Source: Plasmopara viticola
Lineage: Eukaryota; Oomycota; Peronosporomycetes; Peronosporales; Peronosporaceae
Direction: 5' to 3'
NCBI GenBank assembly: GCA_001695595.3
Contig: MBPM02000045.1
Span: 62,001 to 126,000, forward strand
Length of the DNA: 64,000 bases
Of the stretch, positions 12,506-23,199 are shown one piece after another; the first letter of the stretch is position 1, and every line of letters begins with the position of its first letter. The notes beneath the pieces were generated by a model. The model searched no databases. It was not told where the DNA came from and was given only the letters and a program-made list of their open reading frames with translations. The position numbers and the translations under genes are program-made.

Positions 12506-13130
12506 TTGAGAAATTGCCTAATAAGTGCTGAATATGCGGATCGCGTAAATCCTTTTCAGTACTACTTTGAAGAATATCAAGAGATATGCTACTTTTACAA
12601 GCATGGAAAAATCCATTCGGTTGGCCCCAGTTCTATGGCTCGAGTCATACAAATCTGTCAAGCACCTTTTGTGACGGTTTTGAATGCACCATCGGTTTTC
12701 CGTCACTCCAAAGACCGTAAGTGTTTGTCCTGATTTTGTCTGGGCAGCTTATGTCTACCAAATGGAAAAGCTTCGTTCTTTAGCAATAATTGCTTGCCAT
12801 GAAGTAAAAAAAAGTAAAATTCTGAGAGCAGCTTTTAGGCTACGATTTCTTTGAAGTCGATTCAATCCACACATTCCTGTAGACGGTAAAAATTTACGCC
12901 CATCTTGTTCACCCCACAATGACAACATAGGTTATTTTCTTTGCGAACTTAAGCTTCCATATTGAACGCAAGTCTGGAAACTGCAATATATTTGACAACA
13001 CGCTTTCGCGCAGCTCAGACTAAGAATTGGTTCATAACAGCAGAATTGAAAGCTCTACGGACAGACAAATTAATAAAAACAGATCTTAATTTAAGACTTG
13101 TATGCACTTATCTGTTGCAGGTGAAGGTGC
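12506..13130 (+). pseudogene. Gypsy reverse transcriptase end / RNase H remnant
   Basis: Scattered, frameshifted pieces align with the C-terminal part of Ty3/gypsy reverse transcriptase and its RNase H: a LLAMK.. segment around 12800, then GYDFFEVDSIHTFL, corresponding to the place where gypsy elements read G..PF.V.TDH..L. The clearest version is in unit 3 (59139-59381), where PPKMTKWLIFFANYSF and FADTLLCSSDEKY match the MTRWL.FFAEY and ADALSR signatures. In unit 1 no single frame holds the whole domain. Confidence 0.7.
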
Positions 13131-13289
13131 TTAAGCTGAGAAAACGAACCTTCGACAGCGACAGCAATTGCAACACTATAAGAGTAAAGAAAACTTGTTT
13201 TACAATAGGCCAAACCAAAAGATCAATCGCGAGTCGCTATCTTAATCTTGAAGACCTGATGAACTATTCACACGTGAAGATCCATGTTG

Positions 13290-13900
13290 CTCTAATAAGC
13301 GGTTGTTTTTGTTGCGAGCAGACGCTTTGTCTGGTCCTTACAATAAAATGGAGGCGTCACACAGTAGACGAGGATGAGAGGAGCTGTATCATCTACCAGA
13401 AGGTCAAATCTGCGGCTTACGCGCCAGCTCCTTTCCAAAAGCTGCCACAAAAGGCGACCTTTGGACGCCCATTAAGACTCGATTTTATCGTGGGTTTCTC
13501 GAAATTTCTGGCAACATGTGTATTTCTCGCCTCAGCAGGATAGTGCAGCTGGTACCTGCCAAAGCCAGTATAGCTACCGAGAAAGCAGCAGCGATTTTAA
13601 CATTTATGAACAGGATTTTCAGACAGATGTGGTCTCGCGGTTTACTGACGTATTTACGCAAACGCTACTCCACAATTTATCGTCGTACAATCTACAGAAA
13701 GTAATATGTTTACTTGAAAAAAATGCGTCTCTCGAGATTGCGTTTTCTAGTCAACTTTCAGCAGAGTTAGATAGTTGTTTTTTAAGAAATTGGCCTCAAA
13801 TCAAAGACCTTGGAGAAAAAGGTTTAATTAAGCTTTCCTTCCAACTTTCGATAACTTCTTGCATCTAAGACCTGTTAAAATTGAAAGGGCATTTAGACAG
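13290..13900 (+). pseudogene. Gypsy integrase remnant, zinc-binding and core regions
   Basis: Within the 193-codon frame 12962-13543 the sequence SCIIYQKVKSAAYAPAPF corresponds to the second half of the H2C2 zinc-binding region of gypsy integrases (C..CQ..K....AP.). Here the second Cys is Tyr, whereas unit 2 keeps CIICQKVK. An overlapping frame (13516-13704) reads RIVQLVPAKASIATEKAA, matching the segment after the first catalytic aspartate of the core. Frame changes near 13500 and inside the following tandem duplication show that the gene is inactive. Confidence 0.75.
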
Positions 13901-14168
13901 ATGTGGTCTCGCGGTTTACGAACGCATCTACGCAAACGCTACTCCACAATTTATCGTCGTACAATCCACAGGAAGTAATATATTTACTTAAAAAAAATGC
14001 GCCTTTTGCATTTGCTTTTTCTAGCCAACTTTCAGCTGAGTTAGATAGTTCTTTTGGTGAAAAATTGGACCTAAGTATAGACCTTGGTGGAAAAAGGTCA
14101 AAGCTTTCTTTTCAACTTTCGATGAAATCTTGCATCCAAGAGCTGGTAAGATTTAAAGGGCATTTATC
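13621..14168 (+). repeat. 274-bp tandem duplication within the integrase relic
   Basis: Two head-to-tail copies, 13621-13894 and 13895-14168, both begin agacagatgtggtctcgcgg and run to the same end point. Unit 2 has the same duplication (36367-36640 and 36641-36914) but unit 3 has a single copy (about 59848-60110). The frames across it (13518-13868 and 13903-14190) code for parallel peptides such as LLHNLSSYNPQEV because they are copies of each other. Confidence 0.9.
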
Positions 14169-14199
14169 ACAAGCTAAGTTGGCACAATAAGTATAGGAA

Positions 14200-15722
14200 C
14201 CATGCAAATTCAACCATAAATAGCTTATCAGCCTACAAATGTGGCATCTCAGCACACTTGTTGTGCTGTGAGCCTTCTAGCACACGGTTAACTCTTACTG
14301 TGTGATCATCATGAGAGTCGACGAACCAGCTCCAAAAATGTTCGAACGCCACTGCTCTCACTGCGAATCTGACGCACTACGTGACTGCTTTCCAGTCAGA
14401 TGCTTGAGCCTGGTGAGCCAAAGAACATTATCAACATCCATGATAAGAGCACGAAGAGCAGTGACACCGAAAATTAATTCAATTAATTTTGTTTCTACGA
14501 GCAAACTATATATTCGCGACCAAAAAAGTGCTGTGATCGAGTTAAAAGCTACGATGGATGCCATAATGCTTGTAGCATTGGGGCTGCGACTTATTCTCAG
14601 CATGAGCTACGTGCAGCCTAGGGAAAAGTTGATAGCTTTGCAGAAATATCTCTATGTAAACTAACGCACTCATTTAGCGGATCGAAAGAGCGAAGACTCG
14701 TTTCCGGCACTATATGCCGTACGCGTTGTACTTGCGCCTCTTAAATTGTCTTGGAATGGAAAGGGTTTTGGGTGTCATATACAAAAGCACTGAACTATAC
14801 TCGCTATTTCACGTTGCGTCAGCTTAAACAAAGTCAATGGACGAATGAAGAGATACATTTGGCAAAATTTTGCTAGGCTAAAGCTTCCATTAGATCCCTA
14901 AATTTGCGACATTAAATTTGCAACGTCATGTTTCCGTGAGCACTACTGGACGCAGGAACTTTAGTAGCGGTAAATCGGGACCTCGAGATGAGCTTAAATT
15001 GAATCATCTCTAGTGGCGTGATTCCCCGTAGACGCCGATAATTATGATTAAAAGCATCTACAATGTAAAGGCCATCTTGCCGAAGCGATTCCTCGTACTC
15101 GTATAAATCTCTGAGTGAGGATATTCCCTCCACTTGACAGATAAGAAATTTGTATCTTGGCGACCGTGTCGCGCGAGAATGCGTCCCACGAAGTAGTGCC
15201 GGTAATTATCTTAACCAAGGAGAGAAGAAGGATGATGTCTTACCGTCAAGTGGCGCACTGCGTACCCTTTGCTATGATGTTGCTCGCGATCGACATCCGC
15301 TGGATGCAGCCTAGGAGCTAATGAATAGTAACGCCGATACGTTAAACTATTTTAGTTAATACAGGCACTGGGTGCCCTCCATCGTTTTGAGATCACAAAA
15401 GTTTTCCAACCCGATTTTCAGGCCAGTTGCATCTATCTGCAAACAAATTTCTCGATCGAGCTCCTCAAGACAAAGACTGTGATCATCCGTGCACAGAATC
15501 AACTTTCTGCTCAGCCGATGGTTTGGCCTTCTTCCGCTTGTGACTTCGAAAACTTGCCTAATGTAGCTTAATAATATTTGGAGCCGAGTAGTCTTTCTAT
15601 AAACGGTTACGGACAACCATATTCTTGAAACTAAAAAAGTGGTGTTGTTTTACTCAAACAAAGGCTTCACATTAATTTCTTCAAAAAAATTGACCTCTTC
15701 AGAAGAAGAGACTGCCGGCTTA
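14200..15722. other. Conserved sequence between gypsy relic and effector module A
   Basis: This 1.5 kb is conserved in all three units (37000-38470 and 60200-61480). A plus-strand frame at 14302-14664 and minus-strand frames at 14912-15133 and 15356-15616 exist. The minus-strand frame 15133-14912 reads LRDLYEYEESLRQDGLYIV and then FNHNYRRLRGITPLEM. The second part is loosely like the integrase motif N...H...G.TPFEL, so a decayed retroelement on the minus strand is possible. Frames in the other units are similarly short, so I see no intact gene. Confidence 0.4.
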
Positions 15723-16171
15723 TGACTCAGTCATAAGTTCAGTACCATGTTGTTGCTAATTATTTCTTGAAAAAAAAACTTTTTACAAGGGGTACCCAGG
15801 CATCAATTAAGTTTTCAACCCAAGTACTTTTCTTTTGGAGCTATGTTGCTTGCGATGGGTGGTCCTACGTCGTCCATCTTAATCTACAGACCTACTTGCG
15901 AAATTTTGCAAACGTTGTTGTGTTGTATAACCTACCTATGAAGCTATACTACTCACATTTGGTTGGAACCTATCTCGATCTTCATTGCTACCAGCGGAGC
16001 TTGCCACCTGATAAGAAAGGCTTGGGGAACAGTTTCTTGTATATATACTTGTGCGACCTATAACGACAAACATAGAGTGAAATGCAGCGACAGAGGTAGT
16101 TGCGAGGCATGACGTATCAATACTTCCACTATTATAATCTGTACTTCCTACAATACTGCATGTTTGAATGA
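15723..16171. repeat. 3' flank of effector module A
   Basis: This segment recurs on the 3' side of effectors A, B, C and D: 15723-16171, 28611-29060, 38470-38927 and 52708-53140. It starts near gactcagtcataagtt (absent in D) and includes a plus-strand frame (15767-16063) that is not kept in B or D. It is therefore part of the duplicated effector module rather than a separate gene. In A and C it is separated from the effector by a Mutator-like insertion. Confidence 0.8.
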
Positions 16172-16897
16172 TTTGCAAAATTTGATACAAATCGAAAGTT
16201 TCGCATGAGGTGATACAAATGTTTAAAACAGTTCGAAAAATTCAGCAGTGTCTGATCCCTCATGTAAAATACGAGTTTTGGCTCACATGGCTGTAAAGTG
16301 ATTGCTACAAGGATTGTCTAGCTCACAGTCGATACAGCCAGTGCTCCTGGAACTGTGAAAGCGACCAGCCGGCTTTCAGTGTGAACAGATTGACCACCAG
16401 TATGCTAAGTACTAGAAGTCAGGTGCCCTTCTGATAGCGGTTCGATGATTGCACTGACGTGTCAGTGCATTGTGTCCACAACCAAATATCACAGCGGCCC
16501 AGGCGTACTGAGGGATGTCGTGTCACAGAGTAAGAATGAACTTTTTAATTGTAAGTCTGCTTGATTGCACATCTCCACAAAGAGTCATGGGAAGTGCGCA
16601 CGACATGTTGTCTTGTTGTGTCCGTCTGCCTTACCGCATCTGGTACATTTGTAGAGTCTGCGACCTGAACTCTCACCTTAAGACCAAATGCGTCTCTTCC
16701 TTGGACGCCCATCCTGTCGAACAAAACCTGCAGGTAGAACACAAGAATCTGGGTGCAGAGCTCGGTCCTTGGGATTTTAGGGAGTCCCCATTCCTGACTG
16801 GTAGCAGATCACCGTGTAACATGCTCTCATTAGAGACAATGTAGATTCAGTTGCCTTGGCTGCCGCCCTAACAGCATATAGATGCCGACACGGTATC

Positions 16898-17494
16898 GGT
16901 GCTGTATAATTGTCACACTTGCAAACGTTCTGTTTATTCTGATCATGTCGAAGGGAACCTGCGAGCAGACACGAGAGTGCGGCGTGCTGTCAGCCAAGAG
17001 AAATTTGTGTGGCAAGCAAACTCTGCAACTTCTGTAGAAGAGCTCGAGCGAGCACTGGACGGCCCGAAAAAGGTCAACTCAGAAGCGGAAAAGTTCCTGC
17101 GGTGCATTACTGTGGAGAAGTGGATTCTGCACCCACACTACGAGTTTACACCGCTCTTCGGATGGCGAACGACTAACTTTGTGGAGAGCGAGCATGCACG
17201 GAGTTTGAACCTCAAGCCCAGAATGATGCTCCAGTTCGTGTTCTCTAAAGCAATGTCTACGATACTGATGGGGGAACGTCGCACCCGCCAGCAACTGTGC
17301 GAAGAATGGGCGAGGGGAGGCCGTTTGGTGACGCCTCGGACGGAGAAAAAGTTTAACAAGCAACTGAAGCTCGCCGCTGAGTACACCGCTGTATATAGCT
17401 CGGATGTGATTGCCTTCGTGGCGCACGTGACGAGTCCAATGACGCATCGACGTGTCAACATAGAGGCACCATACTGCTCGTGTTGGATGTGGAA
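16898..17494 (+). pseudogene. Inverted C-terminal part of the Mutator-like transposase
   Basis: On the plus strand this piece reads through NSATSVEELERAL, RTTNFVESEHARSL and YCSCWMWKH. FVESE holds the catalytic glutamate expected in Mutator-like transposases, and CSC..WKH is the first half of a SWIM zinc finger. In unit 2 the same sequence is on the minus strand, contiguous with the rest of the transposase. The breakpoints are at 16897/16898 and about 17494/17495, the second inside the SWIM finger, whose second half (C-R-H) is separated from it. The frame 16899-17558 runs beyond the inverted piece by chance. Confidence 0.9.
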
Positions 17495-18395
17495 ACATGC
17501 ATGCGATGCCATACCTATGATGTGCCGCACGCATAATATGTTGTATAGGCCGTGTTGATCGGCGGCCAGCATCAAGACCTGGTTACGGTCACTGAACACC
17601 GGGCTGGTGCGCAGAGGAAACCGTGGTTGATCGCGCTGGTGAAGAACCAGTGGGAATTGTCATAGTCTTTTACGGGAGCTAGTGCCACAGCTGCGACTTG
17701 ATTGCAGAGGTTTCTGTCACGGGTGCCAGAACGATTTGAACTTCGTTGTAATTCCGGTGCTTCATGTGAGCTGCGTCAATCCCGTACACGCCATGTCCTC
17801 GCACAAACCATTGTGGGTCTAGAACGATCATGGCTCGGCGAAATTGCCCGGTCTCGTAGCACTGGAAGTCTGTTTTTACGCCGGGGTTCGATTGCGCCAG
17901 CTCTGCCAAGAAGCTTGAGTGGAGCCGAACAGCTGACGGATCTTCTGCGAACAGGCGCTGTTTCACAGTCTCCTTTGCGCAATACACGACGTGCTGAGAT
18001 GCAACCACGCCGGACTAGTGACGGAGTTGTGCGACTAAAACTTGCGTTGCTAGTGTTGGTGTTGCTGCGACAGCAGCCTGCACGGCAGGGTGATTGGCTA
18101 GCTGCTTGTGCGATGGCTTGGCGACGCTTGTACAGTTCTGGTGCTCGAGATTGGCGTCCGTCACGTGCCACTCTCTCGACCCTTCGTATCTTCTGAGCAT
18201 TGCGAGCGTGACGAACCACGCACACCCAGCTCCGTCGCTCAGACACTTCAAACGCCTAAATGTACCGCCCCTAATTGCGACATACACCCTCCTCCCTTCT
18301 CCAAACGCGATGCCCTTGATGGCGTCTACTGCGGTTTTTCCAGTATCCCAGCGCTGCGCCTTCAAGGCATCGACTTCTCCATGTTCACTCATCAC
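17495..18395 (-). pseudogene. Mutator-like transposase, N-terminal and core part
   Basis: From 18395 downward the minus strand first encodes a WRKY/GCM1-type zinc-finger-like region (CAWFVTLAML and later TDANLEHQNC), then a TAG stop at 18015-18017. It continues in the same frame with ASQHVVYCAKETVKQRLF and GHGVYGIDAAHMKH, where the aspartate matches the first catalytic position. After a frame change near 17690 comes MFSDRNQVLML with the second catalytic aspartate, followed by LCVRHIIG. The reading ends at the inversion breakpoint. Unit 1 keeps DPQWFV where unit 2 has two adjacent stops. Confidence 0.88.
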
Positions 18396-18560
18396 AGAGA
18401 CTGCGACAATTGAGTGATGGTTGGGTTTGTGTGATGAAAATTACCTCTCCGCATATTTTACATGAGGAATCAGACACTGCTGAATTTTCGGAAGTGTTTT
18501 GAACATTTGTATCACCTTATGCGAGACCTTTCGATTTGTATCACATTTTGCAATGTTCCC

Positions 18561-19088
18561 TAATTTTTATTAGCATATGGAATGAGCCGGGTGGCTCAAT
18601 AAATGCGGGATATCTTTTAGTCTGTTTCAACAATCAATTTTCATATAAAATATAAAGATCCTAGAACTAGGGTCGCTAAAGGATCTGCTACTAAGCTAAT
18701 TCTGCCGCCAGGTTGGAGATGATACTTTCATTGCGGACGTGCATACTTATACAGCTAATGGACCAGTGGATAAATCCGTGTGGTATTCAAATTAACAGTG
18801 ATTCTATAGGTAAATTCCTCTTGTCATGTAACCAAATTATTATTTGGGAAATAACACATATTAAAAAATGTATAGATAGTTAGAGTATTTTATGTTTGCA
18901 GCTATAGCAATTTTAATTGGCTAAAACTATAACAATTGCGCCAAAAAACGACAAATGTGTGGAGCACACCGCTCTGGCATCAATTCACTGTTTATATGTT
19001 TCAATAGAAGTTTAAAAAAATCATGCGATTAAATTTTCTCGTACCCTCGATATCGGGCTGTCTGGCTCGTAACGCACATAGATTACGA
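18561..19088. other. AT-rich 3' flank of effector A
   Basis: No gene. This stretch is shared with C (41334-41861) almost base for base, and in shorter form with B (about 29070-29423) and D (about 53145-53503). It contains cgacaaatgtgtggagcacac, conserved as far as module E (about 63442), so it belongs to the ancestral effector module and probably contains the effector transcript's 3' end. No clear oomycete terminator signal can be named. Confidence 0.5.
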
Positions 19089-20696
19089 CTATGAGCTAAT
19101 TTCGTTACGCCGAAGTATAGTACCCAGGGTTTTCGCGCTCGAGTAACCTTCTTTCTTCAATTCTCTTCTCACCATGTCTAGAAGCGATTCGTGGTCACGG
19201 TAGTACTTTGTCACGACCTGCGCAATCAATGCATCTGAACTCGAGCTGAGGTGGTTAAGGACATACGTAAGCCAGACAGTCAACGCTGGGTGCGTAAAAA
19301 GTTTGTCGCCAGCTTTTTGCAGTTGAAGACGTACAAAAGCATCGTCTTCGTCGACAAACTCCGCTTTCCATTTTCTAAAAAGTGCCTTTTCCAGTCGAGA
19401 GATACGAGCTTTGATGATTCGATTGGATGTCTTTATATGTATCATGCTCGCTAATTGTTCCTCAGTCAATTGACTTAGCAATGCTTCACGTAAATTAGCA
19501 TCGAGATCATGACGTCGCGCTTCAAACGCATACCACGTCTCTAAAAGTGGACCCTCTGTCATGTCCTCAGTTTTAATTTCTGCCAGGTTGATACCAAGAA
19601 TGTTGAGCACATCGCTTGTCGTCTTTTTCTCAATCTCCCACTCTTCAAACAGCTTCTTCAATGTGGTTGAGGCAGCATTGCGCGTGCTCGCGCTCTTTTG
19701 CGCTGCCGCGATGACGGTCGCAAGGGTCTTGACTTTAAGTTCACGCTGCCCCCACAAGCTGTTTACCATGCCGGTGACCAATTTCTCGTAATCGGCTTTC
19801 GTTAACGAATATCCGGCGTAAGAAAGCCAGATGCTGAGAGCTGAAGAATCCTCAACGGCATATTGGACGAAAACAGACTGCACGTGTTCGAGTGAGTCGT
19901 ATGTCTCTCCCGAGGAAACGTCCCAAAACAGCATTTTCATCACCCCATTACCAACGCTTCCTTTGCGGAGATCAACATTTGGAGCTCCTAGCATCTCAGC
20001 CAAGCGAACAACGCCAAATTTTAGCTTTAGCATAGTATACAACTTACTGAATATTGGCTTCTCGTCTAATACATCTTTTCGTGGAAGCCGACGAGCGGAC
20101 GAGACATATATCTCCAAGAGCGGATTTTTGAATACGTTGCCCTTGTCGGCATCAAGTTTCAAGGCTCGAAAGACATTATGCGCTTTCTTGTTCGCTACCC
20201 ACTCTTTTATCAAAAGTTCGTAATATTCTTTGGCCACGGCTTCCGTTTTTAGGGACGCTAGACCATCAAGTACAAAGGTAGCCAGCTCATAGTCGTTGAA
20301 GTGCTTTTTCAGCTCATGAAACAAGGCCATGTAAGCCTCTGCAGAGTCTTCGTAGGCGCCAAGGACAGCTGTAGCCCACTGTTGATACTGCTCGCTTGCA
20401 AATAAATTCGTCTGTACAGATTTTACGTGATGGTAATGTTCGAAAAAGAAGTTAATTAGTTTCTCTTTGAGCTGTAAACGCAGACTTGGCGCCAATTCCT
20501 CCACTTTCCACGCAACTTTTGCGAGGAGATTATCCCAAGACCTTTCCTCATCACGGTCAGTGTGTGAAACCTCCGGTGACAAGGTCCTCATGTGACTCTG
20601 GGCATGGGCATCCACCGCGATCATGGCTTTAGTACTTACCACGACTCTGAAAGCCGATAACAACATGAAATGGCGAAGAAATTTAGGTTTGAGCAT
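19089..20696 (-). CDS. Secreted RxLR-dEER-type effector with WY repeats, copy A
   Basis: A 535-codon frame without introns or stops. I place the start at the ATG at 20696, because copies B and C start at the equivalent ATG; a 20-codon upstream extension to 20756 exists only here. Residues 1-30 form a signal-peptide-like segment, with an odd Arg at position 17 inside the hydrophobic core where B and C have Ile. RTLS at 37-40 is a degenerate RxLR site and DEER at 49-52 is intact. The remainder is helical, with Trp/Tyr-bearing modules starting near W166, W258, W353 and W443, as in LWY tandem-repeat effectors such as PSR2. Such proteins enter plant cells and interfere with immunity; the target here is unknown. 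It is the best-preserved effector of unit 1. Confidence 0.85.
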   Translation of the reverse strand: MLKPKFLRHFMLLSAFRVVVSTKAMIAVDAHAQSHMRTLSPEVSHTDRDEERSWDNLLAKVAWKVEELAPSLRLQLKEKLINFFFEHYHHVKSVQTNLFASEQYQQWATAVLGAYEDSAEAYMALFHELKKHFNDYELATFVLDGLASLKTEAVAKEYYELLIKEWVANKKAHNVFRALKLDADKGNVFKNPLLEIYVSSARRLPRKDVLDEKPIFSKLYTMLKLKFGVVRLAEMLGAPNVDLRKGSVGNGVMKMLFWDVSSGETYDSLEHVQSVFVQYAVEDSSALSIWLSYAGYSLTKADYEKLVTGMVNSLWGQRELKVKTLATVIAAAQKSASTRNAASTTLKKLFEEWEIEKKTTSDVLNILGINLAEIKTEDMTEGPLLETWYAFEARRHDLDANLREALLSQLTEEQLASMIHIKTSNRIIKARISRLEKALFRKWKAEFVDEDDAFVRLQLQKAGDKLFTHPALTVWLTYVLNHLSSSSDALIAQVVTKYYRDHESLLDMVRRELKKEGYSSAKTLGTILRRNEISS

Positions 20697-21394
20697 TGCT
20701 TGGTAAGTTAAATAATGACAAGTTGCGGAGGCACTTCGGATTACTATCCGGCTCATTCTACAGTAGACACGTTACGGTCATATGCTGTTAAAGAGGTTGG
20801 AAGTGTTAGATCGATTAAATGTTTTGTCACCATCGATTATCTCGAGTTTAGAACAATTAAATTAATAATACATAGCGCAATCTTCTACATTTTGAGAACT
20901 TCGATATTGAATGAGTGCGTACTATCTGGAGTACTGTGTGTGAGCTGCTGACCGATCAGATGGTCAATATCCAGAGCATCGGATAATGACATTCTTCTGC
21001 GGTTTTAATCTGAGGACCTGAGATTCGTAGAAGTTTAAATGCTGCACCGCGAGTCGAATACAGCAAATACTCTAATCACATAATGGCATCCATAAGAACT
21101 GGTAAACGCGTCTTGCAGTTCCGCAATTTGCCAGCTACACCGAAAGTGGACAGAGACAGGTCCTAGTTTGCTCACCCACTTTTTCAGCCGTCAGATCGCT
21201 CTTACTCCGCCCCCTTTGTTTAATGGGTCGTGCCGAGCGAAACAGCTACCGAAGTCAACGTTTTGCAAACCAATTGCCGGATATAGCGCAACTAAATGGT
21301 TCGACGAAATTTATATTGAAACCAACAGTGATATTAACAGCAAAATATTCATTTCATACAAATTAGTGTTTTGCTGTACTATATATTTTTGTTG
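20697..21394 (-). promoter_or_regulatory. Probable 5' flank of effector A
   Basis: This segment lies immediately upstream of the effector start and is conserved upstream of C (43470-44160) and partly B (31032-31370). A promoter is inferred from position alone; I could not identify a definite Inr or flanking-promoter-region element. In copy D the equivalent region has been deleted together with the coding 5' end. Confidence 0.4.
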
Positions 21395-21640
21395 TTTCTA
21401 ATGTTGATAGCTCTGTGAATTTTTTTTTATTATCCATTGTATCTAATGCTAATATAAGAGGAAATAGTAGCAGAAATATTATTATAGTAGTAACATTTTA
21501 ATGATCAATCTTTTTTTAATATTTTTTTTAAATTAATTATTATTATGAAAAATAATACTTTCTAGATTATTATACCTGAATTTAACTCTAACAGCTATCT
21601 TATTAATTTCTTTATATGGGTTTTTATCTGTGGATTTCTG
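21395..21640. repeat. AT-rich low-complexity spacer
   Basis: A stretch of nearly pure A+T with long T runs and simple tta/att motifs. It is shared with unit 2 at 44155-44440, where several small insertions and deletions occur. It marks the border between the effector module and the GC-richer block that follows. Confidence 0.75.
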
Positions 21641-21879
21641 AGTCAACTGTAGGGGTAGTCACCGATTCGGCAAAAGCTTAAAACCGCCACATTCATTTAC
21701 CACTGGATGCGGCTGCGTTTCATGAGTCTAACGCATGTTCTGCATCGCCGCAATCTGCTTCTGTTTCCGAGTTATCATTGGTGACGTGAAGCTATCGCTC
21801 CATATTTGTGCGACATCTGGGTGCTCAATAACATGCCTCATCAACATGAAAAGTCTAAAAAACCCGGCATACTTGATAT

Positions 21880-22760
21880 AAGGGTTCGGTTTGTGGCGTC
21901 GCGCCGGAGGTTTGCCATTCAAATTGACCCGAATCGCGTGCGGCGCGCGGCGCGACGCACTTTCTCTTCCGACTCAGCAAAAGCAAACAAGCCGCTCAGC
22001 CTGATGGCGCCGCCCAGCTGTACTCAAAAGAATGGGCGGTGCCCCGTGTCAAGCGCTGCGGATGCGACCACGACGGCGTCCCTGTAGCTGTCAAGATGAC
22101 GCGGAAGAGATGCAATACGGCCCATCAAAGAATGTCCCCGAGAGCAAGCGCCCAAGATGCCCGTGTGTCGACTACGTGGATGGCGACCTCATTGAGTCAC
22201 CACTCAAGCTAAAGCCAATCCCTGCCCAGAAAGGAAAGTACTCTCTGCCGGTACCGCTTCCTGAGCCCACATCCATATTCACGTCTCTCGAAAACCTAAC
22301 GATGTTTTGAGGCTTTTCAGTTATTCTCCAGAAGCCATCGAATCCTGGTATGGGCACGCAGCCACAGCTGAGACTCGCGAGGATCCATCGTCTTGGATCA
22401 ATGAGCTTGACACGTCCAAGCGATTGGTCATCAAGACCATATGCAATCGGTGACAGTATTATCACGCATGGGTTCAAATGGGGCTGGGGTATGCGGATGG
22501 AGATAGGGTCCATGTATGGGAGGCGATATGTGGCTGAGTTTCGCGCAGAACTGGATGAGCTATTTCTCCAAGGAGAACGGCGACAGCCAGATAAGCTTGG
22601 GCCTGGAGGAATGCTTGAGATACTGCAGCAACATCATCCAGACCGATATGATCTCCCCCGCGGGAACGAAATCCGACAAGAAATCGCAAAGTTTTGGATG
22701 AGTGTCAAGCCACGCGCTCCGACTTCGATTGTGCCTAGTTCATCAAGTGAGTAGAGTTCA
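21880..22760 (+). pseudogene. Decayed unrecognised gene, GC-rich, unit 1
   Basis: The base composition shifts to GC-rich and codon-like sequence appears on the plus strand. One frame reads an Arg-rich start (RVRRAARRTFSSDS); another reads a Pro/Lys segment (SPLKLKPIPAQKGKYSLPVP) and then SPEAIESWYGHAATAETRED. After frame changes comes a well-preserved stretch, RAELDELFLQGERR, GGMLEILQQHHPDRYDLP and NEIRQEIAKFWMSVK. The unit 2 copy has the same pieces in the same order. At least three frame changes are needed, so it is a pseudogene. I cannot name the family; either a transposon-associated or a host-like regulatory protein is possible. Confidence 0.5.
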
Positions 22761-23199
22761 GTGCGTCCTAGAGCTGCACATGCGTTCTTCGAATCGTTGC
22801 TCGACCGTGATCCAACCACAAAACCAAAGCATGCGCTCGCTGTGTATCGCTCCACGTACTGTGAGGGTGGGCTTAAGACAGTCAGCTCAAGGCAAAATTC
22901 AGCAGTCTCAAGAATCGACGGAAGCAGACTCTTTGATGTCTCGCAGGCAGTATTATACGTGTCATACACAAATGTTGCGGTGACTCTCGAAAAAGTGATA
23001 TCTTTTAATTGGCAGGCATGTCAATCATAGGTTCGTATGGCCTCTTCGAAGTCGCATATCTCCACGAAAACTGCTCCGATTTCTACACGACTTGTACAAG
23101 GAGATCCCTGAGATTCCCACCAACGTAGCGGACGCTGATTCCAAACTCGTTTCGCTTTTGCCGATTTCATACCCCACCGATCACCTTCCCGAAATACCA

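Larger units (their letters stand above)
9987..14200 (+). mobile_element. Ty3/gypsy retrotransposon relic, unit 1
   Basis: The plus strand holds a decayed gypsy polyprotein. Pieces of the reverse transcriptase/RNase H end and of integrase are recognisable at 12500-13900. The 5' part (9987-12450) is conserved between units but I could not assign it to Gag, protease or reverse transcriptase. No LTR pair was seen. It carries two internal tandem duplications (about 9987-11300 and 13621-14168). The same relic occurs in unit 2 and, in simpler form, in unit 3, so it was part of the ancestral repeat. Confidence 0.75.
16172..18560 (-). mobile_element. Mutator-like transposon, unit 1, with internal inversion
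   Basis: The two ends carry inverted copies of a ~100-bp terminal repeat (about 16172-16275 and 18456-18560) containing ttgcaaaatttgatac or its counterpart, and the segment gtctgat(t/c)cctcatgtaaaa. Compared with the unit 2 copy (38928-41333), about ten bases including GGG are missing at the left tip. The transposase is on the minus strand at 18395-17495, but the following ~0.6 kb is inverted. Module B lacks the element, which defines the insertion site. All coding parts are broken. Confidence 0.9.

Noticed and set aside
14302..14664. 120-codon plus-strand frame as a gene of its own, with a partner at 37151-37411
   Set aside because: The unit 2 frame is shorter and shifted at its start, unit 3 has no equivalent open frame, and no domain is recognisable.
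17776..18246. 156-codon minus-strand and 164-codon plus-strand frames over the transposase, also present near 40508-40998
   Set aside because: They overlap the real transposase frame in other phases and contain only low-information Arg/Ser-rich sequence; the zinc-finger and catalytic motifs lie in the chosen frame.
19831..20223. Open plus-strand frame of 130 codons opposite effector A, repeated opposite B (153 codons) and C (130 codons)
   Set aside because: It is the antisense shadow of a conserved coding region; its conservation follows from the effector paralogy and codon bias, and it has no independent start context or domain.
20697..20756. N-terminal extension of effector A by 20 codons
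   Set aside because: The downstream ATG aligns with the starts of B and C and is directly followed by the signal peptide; the extension would bury it and is not conserved.
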